64,000 bases of DNA from Vitis vinifera (Eukaryota; Streptophyta; Magnoliopsida; Vitales; Vitaceae). The notes under the pieces were generated by a model. The model had not been told where the DNA came from. It saw only the letters and a list, made by a program, of their open reading frames with translations, and ran no database searches. Location: contig NC_081815.1 of assembly GCF_030704535.1 (NCBI RefSeq), forward strand, positions 3,177,001-3,241,000. The letters run 5' to 3'. Positions 24,680-36,500 of this stretch are shown piece by piece. Within the stretch, counting starts at the first letter, position 1; each line of letters opens with the position of its first letter. Made by a program: the position numbers and the translations under genes.

Positions 24680-24796
24680 GAGGGGCTTTAGGTGCTCCCT
24701 TGAATTGTTGTAATTCTATTTTGTTAATGACCTTACCTGAAAGGGAAAAAGGACGAAGGAAAGAGAGAGGGAGCTCCCCCCATCTTGAGCCTCTCC
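24680..24796. other. Short imperfect hairpin, possible small-RNA precursor
   Basis: The arm at 24680-24701 (GAGGGGCTT, then GGTGCTCCCTT) can pair with 24768-24796 (GAGGGAGCTCC, then GAGCCTCTC). This gives about 9 and 10 paired bases, separated by an asymmetric internal loop, with a terminal loop of about 65 nt. It does not match any miRNA I remember. The asymmetry makes a true MIR gene doubtful. Confidence 0.2.
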
Positions 24797-25430
24797 ACTA
24801 ACCATGCAATAACAGCATATTAAGGTTCATGAATGTGGTGTTCAAGGTTTATCCTTGTCTCATCTATGCTTCCAAGCTGGCTTCCAACATTGGATTATTA
24901 GTAACAAAAGGGATCATTTAGTGTCCTTTAAAGCTTCATCTCCCATTTTAGTCTCTGGTATATTCTCCCACATGCATTTACCCTCTCAGGACAAATTTCA
25001 ACATTCAGACACAGAGCTAGACGCCTAGAGGATCCAGTAATGGCATTTGTAACCAGTATTAGACAAAGTTTGTGGGCTCTTTCAGGTATATTTTATCCGA
25101 AATTACTTAAGATTGTGTTTCAGGAATGTCAACCCTCTTGAATCAATCCCCCCAGTGAGGATCATATACCATTCTCTAGCTGTCTTTTCCTTCCATTTTA
25201 ACTCAAGTGCTACTAAGAATAAAACTACATTAATATAATAATAAGAATAGGATAAAAATATGATAAAATAAGCCAGCCCAGTCTTTATTCTGTAATTTTA
25301 AATGGGGTAGTTACCAATTTAAGATAATATTTAGGCAAGTGTATACTCTCTCAGCCATGAAAATTGAAGGAATATTTCTCATTCTAGCTAATTATATAAA
25401 TTTTTAGTTGACGATTTTATCAGTGAAAAT

Positions 25431-25920
25431 TGTTGGAATGCAACAATGTCGATCTTAAGATCTTGAATAAGTCATCCAAATGATACTGACCAAATACCAG
25501 AAAAGGCTTAACCTACTCTCATCAAATACCAATTAGTGTCTAGATACCTGATCAAAACTCAATCCAAGAATTAGTGTCAGAACCAAGGATCATGAGTTCG
25601 CTTGATGAGAGCATCATATTAGGGAAAGGATTGTTGGGATGCAATAATGACGCTCTTAAACTTGAGGATAAATTACCATAATAATGCTAGTAAAGTGTCA
25701 TAAAAGGTTAAAGTCTAGTCTTACTTTTTAGATGAAATGGTCAAAACACGATCCAAGGGTCATGAGTTTGCTTCACGGAAGCCCCATGTTAGGGAAATGA
25801 TTGTTGGGGTGCAATAAAAGTGTTCTTATAAATTCCAAGAAAGAGTCATCAAAATAATGGTAGTGAAATATTATAAAAAGTCTAATTTATTCTTACCAAA
25901 CACTACGTAATTTTCAGAGA
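25431..25920. repeat. Three degenerate tandem repeats of ~170-200 bp
   Basis: Copies start at about 25431, 25631 and 25801, each with a variant of TGTTGG(A/G)(A/G)TGCAA(C/T)AA. Within each, AAGTCATC-like and AAAAGGCTTAACCTACTCT-like words recur. The junctions carry a shared CATGAGTT(C/T)GCTT and TTAGGGAAA motif. The family is unidentified; it may be a remnant of transposable-element termini. Confidence 0.55.
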
Positions 25921-28900
25921 AGGAATTCAAAGCCCCATTCAAGAAAAATAAAATAATCATAATAGTACTTTAATTCAGCAAAATTAATTTCTATGTAACT
26001 TCATTGAATTGTAGCTTTAAGCTATGCTCAATATCAAGTTGATAAAACTAATGAGAAACATCCAGGGAAAACATGAGATCAATTACTTAGTTTTCAAATT
26101 ATTAATTATCATACATGGATATATTTTAAGCCCCAACACCATCATCGTAGCCAAATGATCCTGCATTTAACAAACATAAAGTGTAGAGCAGCTGCAACGC
26201 TCCATCAAGTTCAAAGGACAAGGGAACAGGAGAAGATATATTCTATCTTTAATTTATACATAAATTACTAAATTACCAAGCTTACATGCTTTTGATGTGC
26301 CAATAGAGAGTGCCACTTTGCAAAATTACCATCACCTTTTCACTTTCCTCCCCTACCCAACATTCTACCCATTATTCAATCCTCCCCAATCAACTAAGGG
26401 AGGCATTCAGAAAAGCAACCTTCATGATGAAGAAGCAAAGAAGTGGATCATAACAAGCAAGACCACCATTACATTTATTGAGAAAACTCTACCTTCTTTG
26501 GATCCTAACTAGCTAGAGGTAAGTAAAAGCACACATGACTGACTTGTTTGCAAGTTAAGAAAATGACCCCATTTCTTTTCCCTTGAGATCTTTTTAAAAT
26601 TCAATCCTACATGAAGCTTTTTGATGATTGATCATGATGTCCACAAGGGAGGTCGTTCTCTTTAAATTCTTCCAATGGCTCTCTTATTCCAATATATTTC
26701 TAAATATGATTGCAGGAGCCAAATAATTATTATGTTTAAATATTAAGAGAACAATCAACATCTTTATTGCCCATGAGGAATTGTTCCCATTTGGCCAGCC
26801 TCTATAAAAAAGAACTTTCCCTCATTTTCCTACAAAACAAACATGTATACTAGAATAAATTAATTGTTTCCACCTCTCGTTGAAACAACTAGTAAGACAA
26901 CAGAATCTATGTGGGCACCATGCATTCCACTCATCTCTACACCTTTCTTCACAAATACTAAACTAACAAGTATATTTGAGCTTTAAATAATCTCAAAGCT
27001 GGATTAGACTGTTGTGGGAATGTCACCTTTTTTTTCTGTGTGTTGAACCACTTTTACTCCAGATCCCTTCCATGATAATTAGATCTAAGAAATATTATCT
27101 TAAGAGGGGCATCGTCCGATCTGACATCGATGCTGACGCACTGATAAGAATGTTCCAATTGTAGCAACCACTTAATCAGGTAAACAAAAGTTAATTTTTA
27201 CTATAAGAAGGTTGATAGGAGAACACACCTAATCATAAGCTCTAATCCAATTCAAATCTAAAGAGGTCATATCAAGTATAGGATCATCATATACAGCCTA
27301 ATGAAATCCAATTTAAACCTAACCTAAGGGGTCATATCATTAGATTTCATCTTACCTAAAAAGAAAGAGATTGAAGTTAGGTGCAAAACTAGCTAGGAGC
27401 AGGCTAAAAAAAAAAAGAGCATATGGGGACATGGATTAAGTTTTACCTAGTACAGTCATGAAACTAAGAACAATCTTTCTTTGGTGGGAGACAATGGTAT
27501 CCCCACAGAAGATTAGAAAGGAAGATTAGGGGCACTTAAAGGGTTTAAAGGCGCGTTTAAGTAGAAAAGGAGGTTTTTGAATGCATTTGGAATGGCTTAA
27601 GTTTTTGAAAGAAAGGGAAGGTAGTGGAGATGCCCATCAAATGATAGAATGGAAGGTGGGTTGAAAAGCTGGAAAAAGAAGGCTAAGCAAAATCACAGTC
27701 TCTAAAGAAAATGGCTCTGCCGACCTTCCCTTACTACTGTAGTGCATGCATATATATATATATCTATGGCCTAGTGGACCCTTCGGCTTTATCAACTATG
27801 TGGTTTTGGACAGGACTGAAGACATCGATCTTTCTCGTTTCATTTTCAGTTTATTTACCAAAAGGGTGCAAGATTTTTTGTCAAGTGGGAAAACGAAGTG
27901 AGACATTTTTGAAGGGAAAAGAAATGGGATTTGGTAATCACCTTTTCCATAGTTACCGGAAGATTCTTTCCCACAAGATTGGGATTTCCTAGTCAAGTCT
28001 TGTCTTTTTTAAAAGAACGGTGTCCATGCGATGAGCTCGGTTAGACCATGAGTATGTTAGAGAGAGGCATTTCCACAGCGGTATTGCAGTGGGCTCGACA
28101 AGAATCCCACCAAGAAAAACACCCTTAAAAGGTAGGTTTCCTTGGGCTCTCATTGATCGGGCCTCTCATGGGGCTTTTTCCATGGACAGAGGCCTGCCTA
28201 TGAGTACAAAAACTGAGACTCTAGGTAAACTGATCTGCAGAATCTACCCAGGAGCCCCTCATAGAAACCCAAGCCCGTCTGGAAGCAGTCCAGGCCCAAC
28301 ATCAGTCTGGACAACAAGTCGGCCCAACATAAATTTTAGAACACTGTGTCCTCTTCCCATAGAGGCTGTAGCCTGCATATTTGATCCCAAGAATTCAGTG
28401 AAGATTTTGTCTGTCATCCATCTTCAACTACCTCAAATAAAAATACATAGGATGTCTTGTGATCTTCGGAAACAACAAGGCATGGCCCTCCCAATCCTAG
28501 GCTCCATGTATTTTTTCGTGGATCTGTGTCCATGGAAAAACTAAGGTTTTCGGGGGTAGGATGCTAAATACTAGGCCCATTTGCCAATAGCCTCAAACAC
28601 ACATGTTTATGTCCTTTAATCTCTTTCTATGTATAGTCCCTTCGGCCTTGAATTAGCTTGTTAGAACATTGTCTAATCCACCTTCCCCAAAAAAAAAATT
28701 GGAAAAATTAAATAAATAAAAAAAAAAGAAAAAAAAAAGTGTGGTTTATGAAGATGTAGTTGGGTAATACTTAATAGTGGGGCGTGGGCTATGATTAACC
28801 ACACAATTGAGCCTAAAAAGAACACTGAATGAAACGACAATCACCCTTAATACATGGTCCTCATTCTTCTATCTTGGCTGACTCTGACAATCCGAGGAAT
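25921..28900. other. Intergenic, no gene recognised
   Basis: A (TA)n run lies at about 27751-27762. An open frame of 151 codons at 28089-28544 (+) is Pro/Ser-rich and resembles no protein I know; I do not call it a gene. The rest is AT-rich spacer. Confidence 0.45.
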
Positions 28901-28907
28901 AGACATG

Positions 28908-29628
28908 GACACGTGTCGCACTGACTCTGTCCACTTCAATACATTAAAATTAAACAAAATAATCATGTCTGGGTGCGTACGAGGCTTACCCTATTAAGTT
29001 GCAGACACATTGCTGGTGAGTTATGGGTGGAACACGTGGTAGGACCCAGGTGGGGTGATGGTGGCAGACGACAAGTGGCAAACCTGATGGAAAACTCTCC
29101 CACGTGTGCGCACGTGGCGAAGGACTGGTCCCAAAAAAACAAAAGTGAAAAGACGAGATGCTTTTGTCTGAGTGTCCAGTTGGCAAATGGGGAGTGGCCA
29201 GCACTTGCCCTATCTTTCCATTATTGGTGGGTCCCACTTGACACGCGTCTCGGTACGCTCTAAAAAATAAGGGGCCCACGTGATCATTCTGACGTTGATC
29301 TATCGTCATCCCTCCCCTCTCTTTTTGGCTTCTTTATTTGCACTTTCAGTTGGCTGCTCACATGCCGACCGACTATCTCAAATTTAATTTTAATTTTAAT
29401 TAATTAAGAATGAATTTATGATAAGGGTAGCAATGCATAGCACAAGAGACACATTGATGGGTTAATTGAAGACTAAATGGGAGGATTTGGAGACAGAGTC
29501 CTAAAGAGGGGAAAGGGAAGGGGCCTACCAATAATTAATTAGCGCACCTGTGTGCAGCCTGTAAAATTGAGCTGGCCTGCTGCCCTTGTGGCTTGGCCTT
29601 GCGCTTCCCAAAGGGTCGTGGTCACGTG
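28908..29628. promoter_or_regulatory. Cluster of six G-boxes (CACGTG) without an obvious target gene
   Basis: CACGTG occurs at 28910, 29033, 29101, 29111, 29277 and 29623. The first lies in a perfect 10-bp palindrome, GACACGTGTC. The pair at 29101 and 29111 is ten bases apart, within CACGTGTGCGCACGTG. The sequence is GC-richer than its surroundings. G-boxes bind bZIP (ABRE-binding) and bHLH factors. The nearest gene, the heat-shock factor, ends at 30198 and is transcribed towards the cluster, so this is not its promoter. Confidence 0.6.
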
Positions 29629-30197
29629 GGGTGTGCGTGGGATTCCCATCCTTTTTAACCTTTTTCCTCTCCCTTTTTTTTTTTTTTTTTTTTAACTCCA
29701 CGCCTCCCACACGCAGTCCTAAATTGTGCCACCTGCCGCTCCCTTATTGGCAAGTTAACGAACCACACAATCAACGTCCTTCCTAATTTGGCAACTTGAC
29801 TCGGGACACTCTGTCTCCCTAACTCGGTCCAACCCCAACTCAGTTTCTGGGCTGTCTGAGGTTTTCAGATTTTTTTTTAACCCAATCACAAATTCTTTTT
29901 AATATTATCAAGAAAAAAAATATAAGTAAATATCCTACAATCAAATATTGGATATTCTGAACTTTGGGAGTGAAAAGCAACATATTCTCTACTTTTTAGA
30001 TATGTTTTATAAATTAAAAAAAAAAAAAAAAAAAGTGAAATAGTGACATGAAATGTATAGTAGAGGCATAATTGAAATTTATTTGTTGGGGTGTTTACTA
30101 AAAAAAAAAACAAAACAAAAAAAAAAAGCAATAAAGGGGAGATATAAAAGTGATATTACATAAGATAAGAATGAAGGATAAATCTTGTGAGGGGAGA
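29629..30197. other. Spacer and 3' region of the heat-shock factor gene
   Basis: T- and A-rich runs (29677-29694, 30017-30034, 30101-30127). The stretch next to 30198 is the likely 3' UTR of the minus-strand heat-shock factor gene. Confidence 0.4.
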
Positions 30198-31272
30198 CTA
30201 AAAGCCACCTTCTAAAAGAGAAAATGGATAAGGCAGCGGACGGGTCTCCACCCCATCCTCCATTTCTGTGAAATAGCTTAATTGCCCACTATCACTGCTC
30301 TTGTAGCTAGAAATGGTGTTTTCAGGCGGCGGCGACATCGTGTTGAAATGTCCTATTCCGGTCACAGACCCGGAATATATGGGACTGGGAATGGCAGCCA
30401 AAGGGTAAGGCTGTTGGGCGACGAGAGGCCAACCCATCATCTGCCTTGGCCTCACCCACGCCGGAGTGCTTGTGTCCGGCGACGGCGAGGAGTGGCTCAG
30501 AGTCTCCGGCGATGAAATTATACCTACAGTGCTGCCGTCTTCTTCCTCTTCCGACTTCACTGAAGCCGTCCCAGCGGTGCCTGAGGAAGACGATGTCGAT
30601 TGGATCAGAAGACGCCTCTTCTTCTCGCCCAATTGCCTCCTCCTCTCTTTCTCCATCATCATTGTCGGAATAAGCTCTGGGTCTTCCACAACTTTGTAGA
30701 GAAACGCCATCATTTGCTGTGGACGTCTCTCAGTTGCTTCCAACCTCTTGGTCATCCCCTCAAGCTCCTCCTCAAGGGACTTCTGCTCGTGCTTCAGCCT
30801 CTCAATCTCCGCCAATATTTCCTCATCACCATCTTCCAGCTTCGCCTGTAGCAAAAACGAACTCCTACCACAAGAGCTATGCTTCTTCCTGACGATGTTC
30901 TTGAGCAATTGCCTCTGGCCACGAAGGAACCACTCGTTGGCGAACTCCCATCTATCTGGATCAACCTTTCTGAAACCCTGATGCAGGATAAAGGATTATA
31001 AATAAATAAATAAATAAATAATTGGGAGGCGTGCTGTAGATGGAGGAGGCTAAAATACTCACGTAGGTGTTGAGCTGACGAACAAAGCTGGAGAAGTTGT
31101 TGTGCTTGAAATAAGCGGGCAAGATCCTCTGGGAGAAGTCTAAAGGGTCGAAGACGATGAAGCTGTTGTTGGCTCTGCCCCAGGTGATGAGAGCATCAGT
31201 GCTTGAATCGTTGACCATCTGATACGTCTTCATGACGAAGGGTGCTATGATGTTGTTATTGGGAGCTTCCAT
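30198..31272 (-). CDS. HSFC1: Heat-shock transcription factor, class C (HsfC1-like)
   Basis: Two exons (31272-31063 and 30977-30198) with an 85-bp phase-0 GT-AG intron give 329 residues. The intron falls after R-Q-L-N-T-Y, the position conserved in plant HSF DNA-binding domains. The domain spans about 8-101 and includes [17 protein letters not shown][13 protein letters not shown] and [15 protein letters not shown] coiled-coil oligomerisation region (about 113-165) follows, then a basic [13 protein letters not shown] nuclear signal. The C-terminal third is Ser/Gly/Pro-rich and has no obvious AHA activation motif, as expected for class C. HSFs bind heat-shock elements as trimers; class C members act in heat, cold and ABA responses in some species. 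The start [20 protein letters not shown] matches the family beginning; longer in-frame upstream sequence looks like leader. Confidence 0.95.
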
Positions 31273-31427
31273 CCCATATACACTGCTTTCGCGTCTGACC
31301 TCTCTTGGAAAAGGGGGGAGGAGGAGGACGGGCAGAGAGCCGAGAGATGAGAAACGAGAGACGAGAGAGAGAGAAGTAAGAGTGGGTCGTTCACAAATTT
31401 CACTTTTTGAGAAGCGGGGGAGCAGCG

Positions 31428-31437
31428 TAATATAGAG
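31428..31437 (-). promoter_or_regulatory. Candidate TATA box of the heat-shock factor gene
   Basis: On the minus strand CTCTATATTA lies about 155 bp before the ATG at 31272, implying a leader of roughly 125 nt. Further upstream a G-box-containing GCCACGTGTCTGA (about 31988-32000) and CACGTG at 32724 and 32938 may contribute ABA or light input; this is inference. Confidence 0.4.
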
Positions 31438-31439
31438 GA

Positions 31440-33014
31440 GAGTGATGTACAGTAACACAGAGGGTATCGTGGAAGTAATCGGGGCGGTTCGATATTTCGT
31501 GGGTCACGAGATAGGACCCATTTCCGCACCCTTTTATCATCTTTCTCTACACGTCACGCTCCGTAGGTTTGATATTTTCCGATATTACTGCTTCTTCCAC
31601 GCGCTCCACCCCGCGGTCTTCCTTTACCTGACATGTTCCCTTCTTAACGTCCCCGTCAACTCCTCCTTCAAAAAAGTAGCAAATAAATCCATTCTCAAAA
31701 TATGGCTGTATACTTGTATTTCCTCCCAAAACTTTGTACATATTGACACGTTGGACTTTTAATCACAGTAATTAATGTCATACTAGAGCATGGCACGCTC
31801 TGATAAAAGCGCGTAGAGGGGTTGGGGAGGGAGGAAGAAATGTATAAAATGGACTGGGGGAGGTGGAAAGAGTGGGTTAGAGAGTGGGGGATTTGCTTTT
31901 GGCATTACTTTAGGGGAGATGCGTTGGCGCATAAAGGGACTTGAGGGTTGAGTCTTGACAAAGGTAAACGTGGCCGCTTCTAGTTATGCCACGTGTCTGA
32001 GACCGGCCTTTTAAGTGGGCAATAGAGTGGTGTTTGGGAGGTGGGGCGCAGTTTTATCTATTCCAAATCTATGCTTGTCTCCATTTTCAACTATATAATT
32101 TAATAATTTCTACCCCACTCACCTCCTCTTCTTCTTCTTCTTTTTCTCATTATAATTATTACTATTATTATTATTATAATAATAATAATAAGTTGTCCCT
32201 TCTTTTGAAGTAACATTTTTATAATCTTTAGCTTCCGTTTTTTAATAACGTGGGATGACTCTTTTAGCCAATCATCTGCCTCCATTTGTGCTTTCTACTT
32301 AACGTCCATCATTTAAACTCTACTTATTTTATAAAAAAAACGAATTCACTTTTTGTCATAAATAGGTCTTAAAAAAATTAATCTTTTACCTTTTTATATT
32401 AAATTTATTTTTTTAAAACCCGAATTCATTTTTAAAAAAATTAAACTACTTAAGCAAAAAAGCCCGCTTAAATGATGTCATCATGTCTTGATAATAATAT
32501 TTTTGCGCCCAAGTGTAATATTTAAAAATAATAATTTATTTTTTTTGAATTTATAAGATGTGAAAGTAAGATAAAATTAAGAGGGGATGCATCATAAATT
32601 TCCTAAAGGAATAGGGCCAAATTTGTTTGTTAGTTTTCTCTTAGCAACTAAGGAAGCGGGAGGATCCATTAATTGGCCAAATCAGAAATGGGTCAGTAAA
32701 TATCTATTATGAGGCTGACCCACGTGACACAACATGTCAATTAGATTTAAAGCACAAGAAATTAATAGGTGTGAGCTTGCCTAGTCAAAATATTCATATT
32801 TTAACATCATTGCCCTAGTCAACCTACTACAATTTTATTGGACGGTTTTAAGTCCTTTCCATATGATCTTTTAAAAATAATATCCTTACCCAAATAAATT
32901 TTCAATATATATATATATATATATGTATAATTAATCACGTGTCATTTATCCAATATGTTTGTCAGACGGGATATTTTAAATTGGGTTCACATAGTCCATA
33001 AGCTTGTTTTCAAA
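31440..33014. other. Heat-shock factor upstream region
   Basis: The first 600 bp are GC-richer, then the sequence turns AT-rich. A (TTA)n-like microsatellite is at about 32152-32192 and an (AT)n run at about 32907-32925. No gene is seen. Confidence 0.45.
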
Positions 33015-33020
33015 CTTAGA

Positions 33021-33281
33021 GGCGGTTTGTTTTTTAGCTTTTTGTTTTTAAATTTTAAGTTGTTTGATTTTTTACTTGTTTATGATTTATTATAAATTTT
33101 TCTTTCTATAAAAAAAATCAAAATGTTTTATATTTTTTCTAAATAAAAAAAATAATATATTAATTTTTCTTAACTTTTTAATACTTAATATAAATAAAAT
33201 ATTATAAAAACAAATAATCTAATACTTAACACTATTAAGCATTGAAATTTTATTTAGAATTAAGTAAAAAACAAACATCAC
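33021..33281. mobile_element. MITE, hAT-like, copy 1
   Basis: A 261-bp AT-rich element beginning GGCGGTTTGTTTTTTAGCTT and ending AAAAAACAAACATCAC, so the ends are imperfect inverted repeats. It is flanked by CTTAGA on both sides (33015-33020 and 33282-33287). No coding capacity. The (G)GTGTTTGTTTTT-type terminus is common among small non-autonomous plant DNA transposons. Confidence 0.55.
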
Positions 33282-33311
33282 CTTAGACAGAGTTTTAAAA
33301 GTGTTTTTAGA

Positions 33312-33592
33312 GGTAGTTTGTTTTTTAAAATTTTTACTGAAAATAATTTACTTTACTTTTAGATTTTAAGTTGTTTGTTTTTCTATTTTTTTTATGACTT
33401 ATTATAAATTTTTTGTTAAATAGAAAAAACCAAAATATTTGGTTTTTACTAAATAAAAAAAATAACATGTTGATTTTTTTTTTTTAACTTTTTAATGTTT
33501 AATAGAAAGAAAACATTAAAAAAAAAAACTAATACTTAATATTATTAAACATTAAAGTTTTATTTAGAATTAAATAAAAAACAAATACTACC
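33312..33592. mobile_element. MITE, hAT-like, copy 2
   Basis: A second element in the same orientation, about 30 bp beyond copy 1 and clearly related along its length, with the same order of AGTTGTTTG, GACTTATTATAAATTTT, AACTTTTTAATG and TTTTATTTAGAATTAA words. It starts GGTAGTTTGTTTTTTAAAAT and ends AAAAAACAAATACTACC. A short TTTAG may be its target duplication. It is diverged from copy 1, so both are old. Confidence 0.5.
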
Positions 33593-36500
33593 TTTAGTTT
33601 TTCTGATATTTGAAATATGAAAAATTTTAAGTGTCAAAAAAGTTGAAAGTACTTTTTAAAATCACTATTAAACGTATTTTTTGTAAGATTTTAGATATGT
33701 GTTATGCTAATTTTTAGAAAAATCTATAAATAAAAATAATTTAATGTAAAAGTAGGAAAAATAAAGATTTTTGTAAAACTTTTATTTTTGATTTATATAA
33801 AAATATTTAATAAAATTTTTATAATATCAATATTATTATTCCATTTTTATATTAATTTTTTTTATATAAAATAATAATTTAATTTTTTTTGAACAATTTT
33901 TTTATTTTTAAAAATAGAAAATAAAAGTACCTTTCATATAAAATAAAATATCATAATTTTTATATACAAAAATATGGATTTACCTTATATTTTTAAAATT
34001 TGAAGTGTTAGAATACCTTGATTTTTAAAAAATTATATTTACATTTTACATAAAAGTTATTATTATTTTCTATATATCTTATTGTAGACCTCTCTTTGGA
34101 CCAAAGTTTTTTACACACCTGCTGGTCATCCGGAAAGAGTTGGTTTTGTTTTGTTTTCATTCGGAGGAGTGGGGGGGTCGGTTTCTTCAAGTGAGCTGCA
34201 TGCATGGGACGCATGACCAAGGACACCACCACTTTGCTAGTGATGGTTAGGGATAGAGACATCTCTAAGCAATAAGTAGAGGAGCAGTGGAACGGGTAGA
34301 AAACGTGCCGAGAAAACTAATAGGAGAAAAAAAAAAAAAGCAAGCTAGATGGAGGAAGTTGGTAAGGGGAATGGAAAAAAAAATTGGAGCTATGGATGAG
34401 GGGGAATTGAGAAATCCAGCTGTCTGTGCTTTGGAAGAACTCTCAAGTAAGTTCACTGGTACATTTTCATTTCTTTTTTTCATGCTCTGTTTTCTTGTTA
34501 TCCTCCTCTATTTTCTGTGGGGTGTTCCAGGTACATAGCATTGTGTGCATCACCAGCTAATGATGTTGGAGATTGGCCATGGGATATTTGGATAAGCTAG
34601 TGAAAAAGTTGATTCCATGAGAACTCAAACTACTTGAAAGCAAATGGAACCCATAACGACCCTCCCGATGTAGTTTCCTCTGAAGAAGCTGTTCAAAAAG
34701 GCGACTAGATTCATTTGGCTGCCTTTTTATCAGAATCTCTCCTTTGCTTCACCTTATTTAGTAGAGATCCGTTTTTAGGGACTTAGAGGAGTGTTACGGT
34801 CTTTTTACCGTACCTTTCCAATAAGCAACTTGATCTCATAAGTGACGACTCCAGGTCTTTTTTTTTTTTTTTTTATAAAAAATCAAATTTTTACGAAATA
34901 AATAAAAAACGAGTTTTGTCATCGAGTGGGAAGGTATGATGCGAAATGTGAGGCCTACACTTATTTTTTATATTTTATTTTTTAAAAGGATGAAAATAGT
35001 TATAGGAAAAAAGGGGAAAAGGAAAAAGGTTGGAGTGAATTAAGAGTGTTATATTCATGGTCTTTTTATGGAATCCTACAAAGTCAAATATGACATAAGA
35101 AAAAGGAAAACATTTATTTTGACCCTAAATTTATTTTTAAATATTTGTAAATTAAAAGTGTTATTATCAATTGACTTTTGAAGAGTCAAGTACAAGATGA
35201 GAATAGTATCCTAAAATTTATTTTTGTTATTATTCTTTATAAAAATCCTCCTAATTAAAAAATGTGAACCATGAGAAAGAAAATTTTAATGTATGTTGGG
35301 GAACATTTTTTTAGAAGTAGTTATTTTTAAAAACAATTTTTTTAATGTTTTTTAAAACAAAAATTTGTTTAAAAACTCACTACCTCTTTATTAAACACGG
35401 GATTGTGAAACCTAATAACTTGTAAGAATTCATTATGTCCATATAGATATTATTCGCTTTAAATGCAATAAACTATTATGATTAAGAACACTTATTCATG
35501 GTATATCACAATTTTCTATCAAAAAAATTATTAAACATGTTTTTTGTTTTTAAATTTTCAAAATGGTTTTCTATAATAGACAACTGTTTTTAAAAACAAT
35601 TTTCAAAACTGAATTTCTTGATCTTTAAAAAAATTATAGAAATATAAAAAACAAAAATTTTTAATTAACTTTTTTAAGAATTCAAAAATTAAGAAAATAA
35701 AAAATAATTATGAATAAATGTCTGAGTAACTTTGAACCCTCAGGTTGGAAAAAACTTTGAAGTGTGGGTCTTATATTTTTTAATATGATTTATCTATATT
35801 TGGATAAGTCGATAGATTTGCAAATCTTTTTTTAAACACGATTTGAGAAGCAAATTTTTTTATTTCTTAATATTGAAAAGTAGCCTTGTTTAATGAAAAA
35901 AATTAGAATACAATTACATGTAAATCCGACAATAATAATTACTTCATATCCTATGTGATGGAAATAAATACGAGGGATTCATATGATTAATCATTCCATT
36001 ACTATACCAATTTGATACATACATAAAAATGGAACTGATTAAAAATTTACATCATAGTGTTTTGTATTAAGCCTAGTCTCGTATATTTGTACTTTCATCA
36101 TACGATTTAAAATTTGATCACATACTTTCAACGGTTGGATTACATTACATCTTCGATGGGTATCGATTCGTTACCCTAGAATTTTCCTATTAATTTTAAA
36201 TATTTGTTGGAACAATTGGGTTGATGAGTTTGGTCATCAACACCAATAGAAAATCTTCAATTTTGAAGCATTAAATGAACCTACCATGGGTGTGTTCTAC
36301 ACAAAGATGGAAGTGATAGCTAGAGTTGCCCTAGCAACAAGGTCACTGACCAACCCAATATTCACTCCACAACCTACTGAGGTATGACTTATATATGGTG
36401 TGTGTATCATTAAATTTATGATACAAGATCTTAGGTTTTTGTTCTCATTAGGGGCTGTCTTTGTCATGCACCCTGGATCCATGGCAGAAAATCACCCTTA

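Noticed and set aside
24757-24782. GAGGGAGCTCCC resembling the end of miR159/miR319
   Set aside because: Only about ten bases match and the precursor fold expected for MIR319 is absent.
28089-28544. Open frame of 151 codons on the + strand
   Set aside because: Pro/Ser-rich composition without domain resemblance, no promoter-like sequence and no splice partners. Treated as chance.
34287-34538. Small Lys-rich frame ending in a hydrophobic segment
   Set aside because: It lacks an ATG at its beginning and its hydrophobic end is read from T-rich DNA. A donor-like site inside it has no partner exon that I can see.
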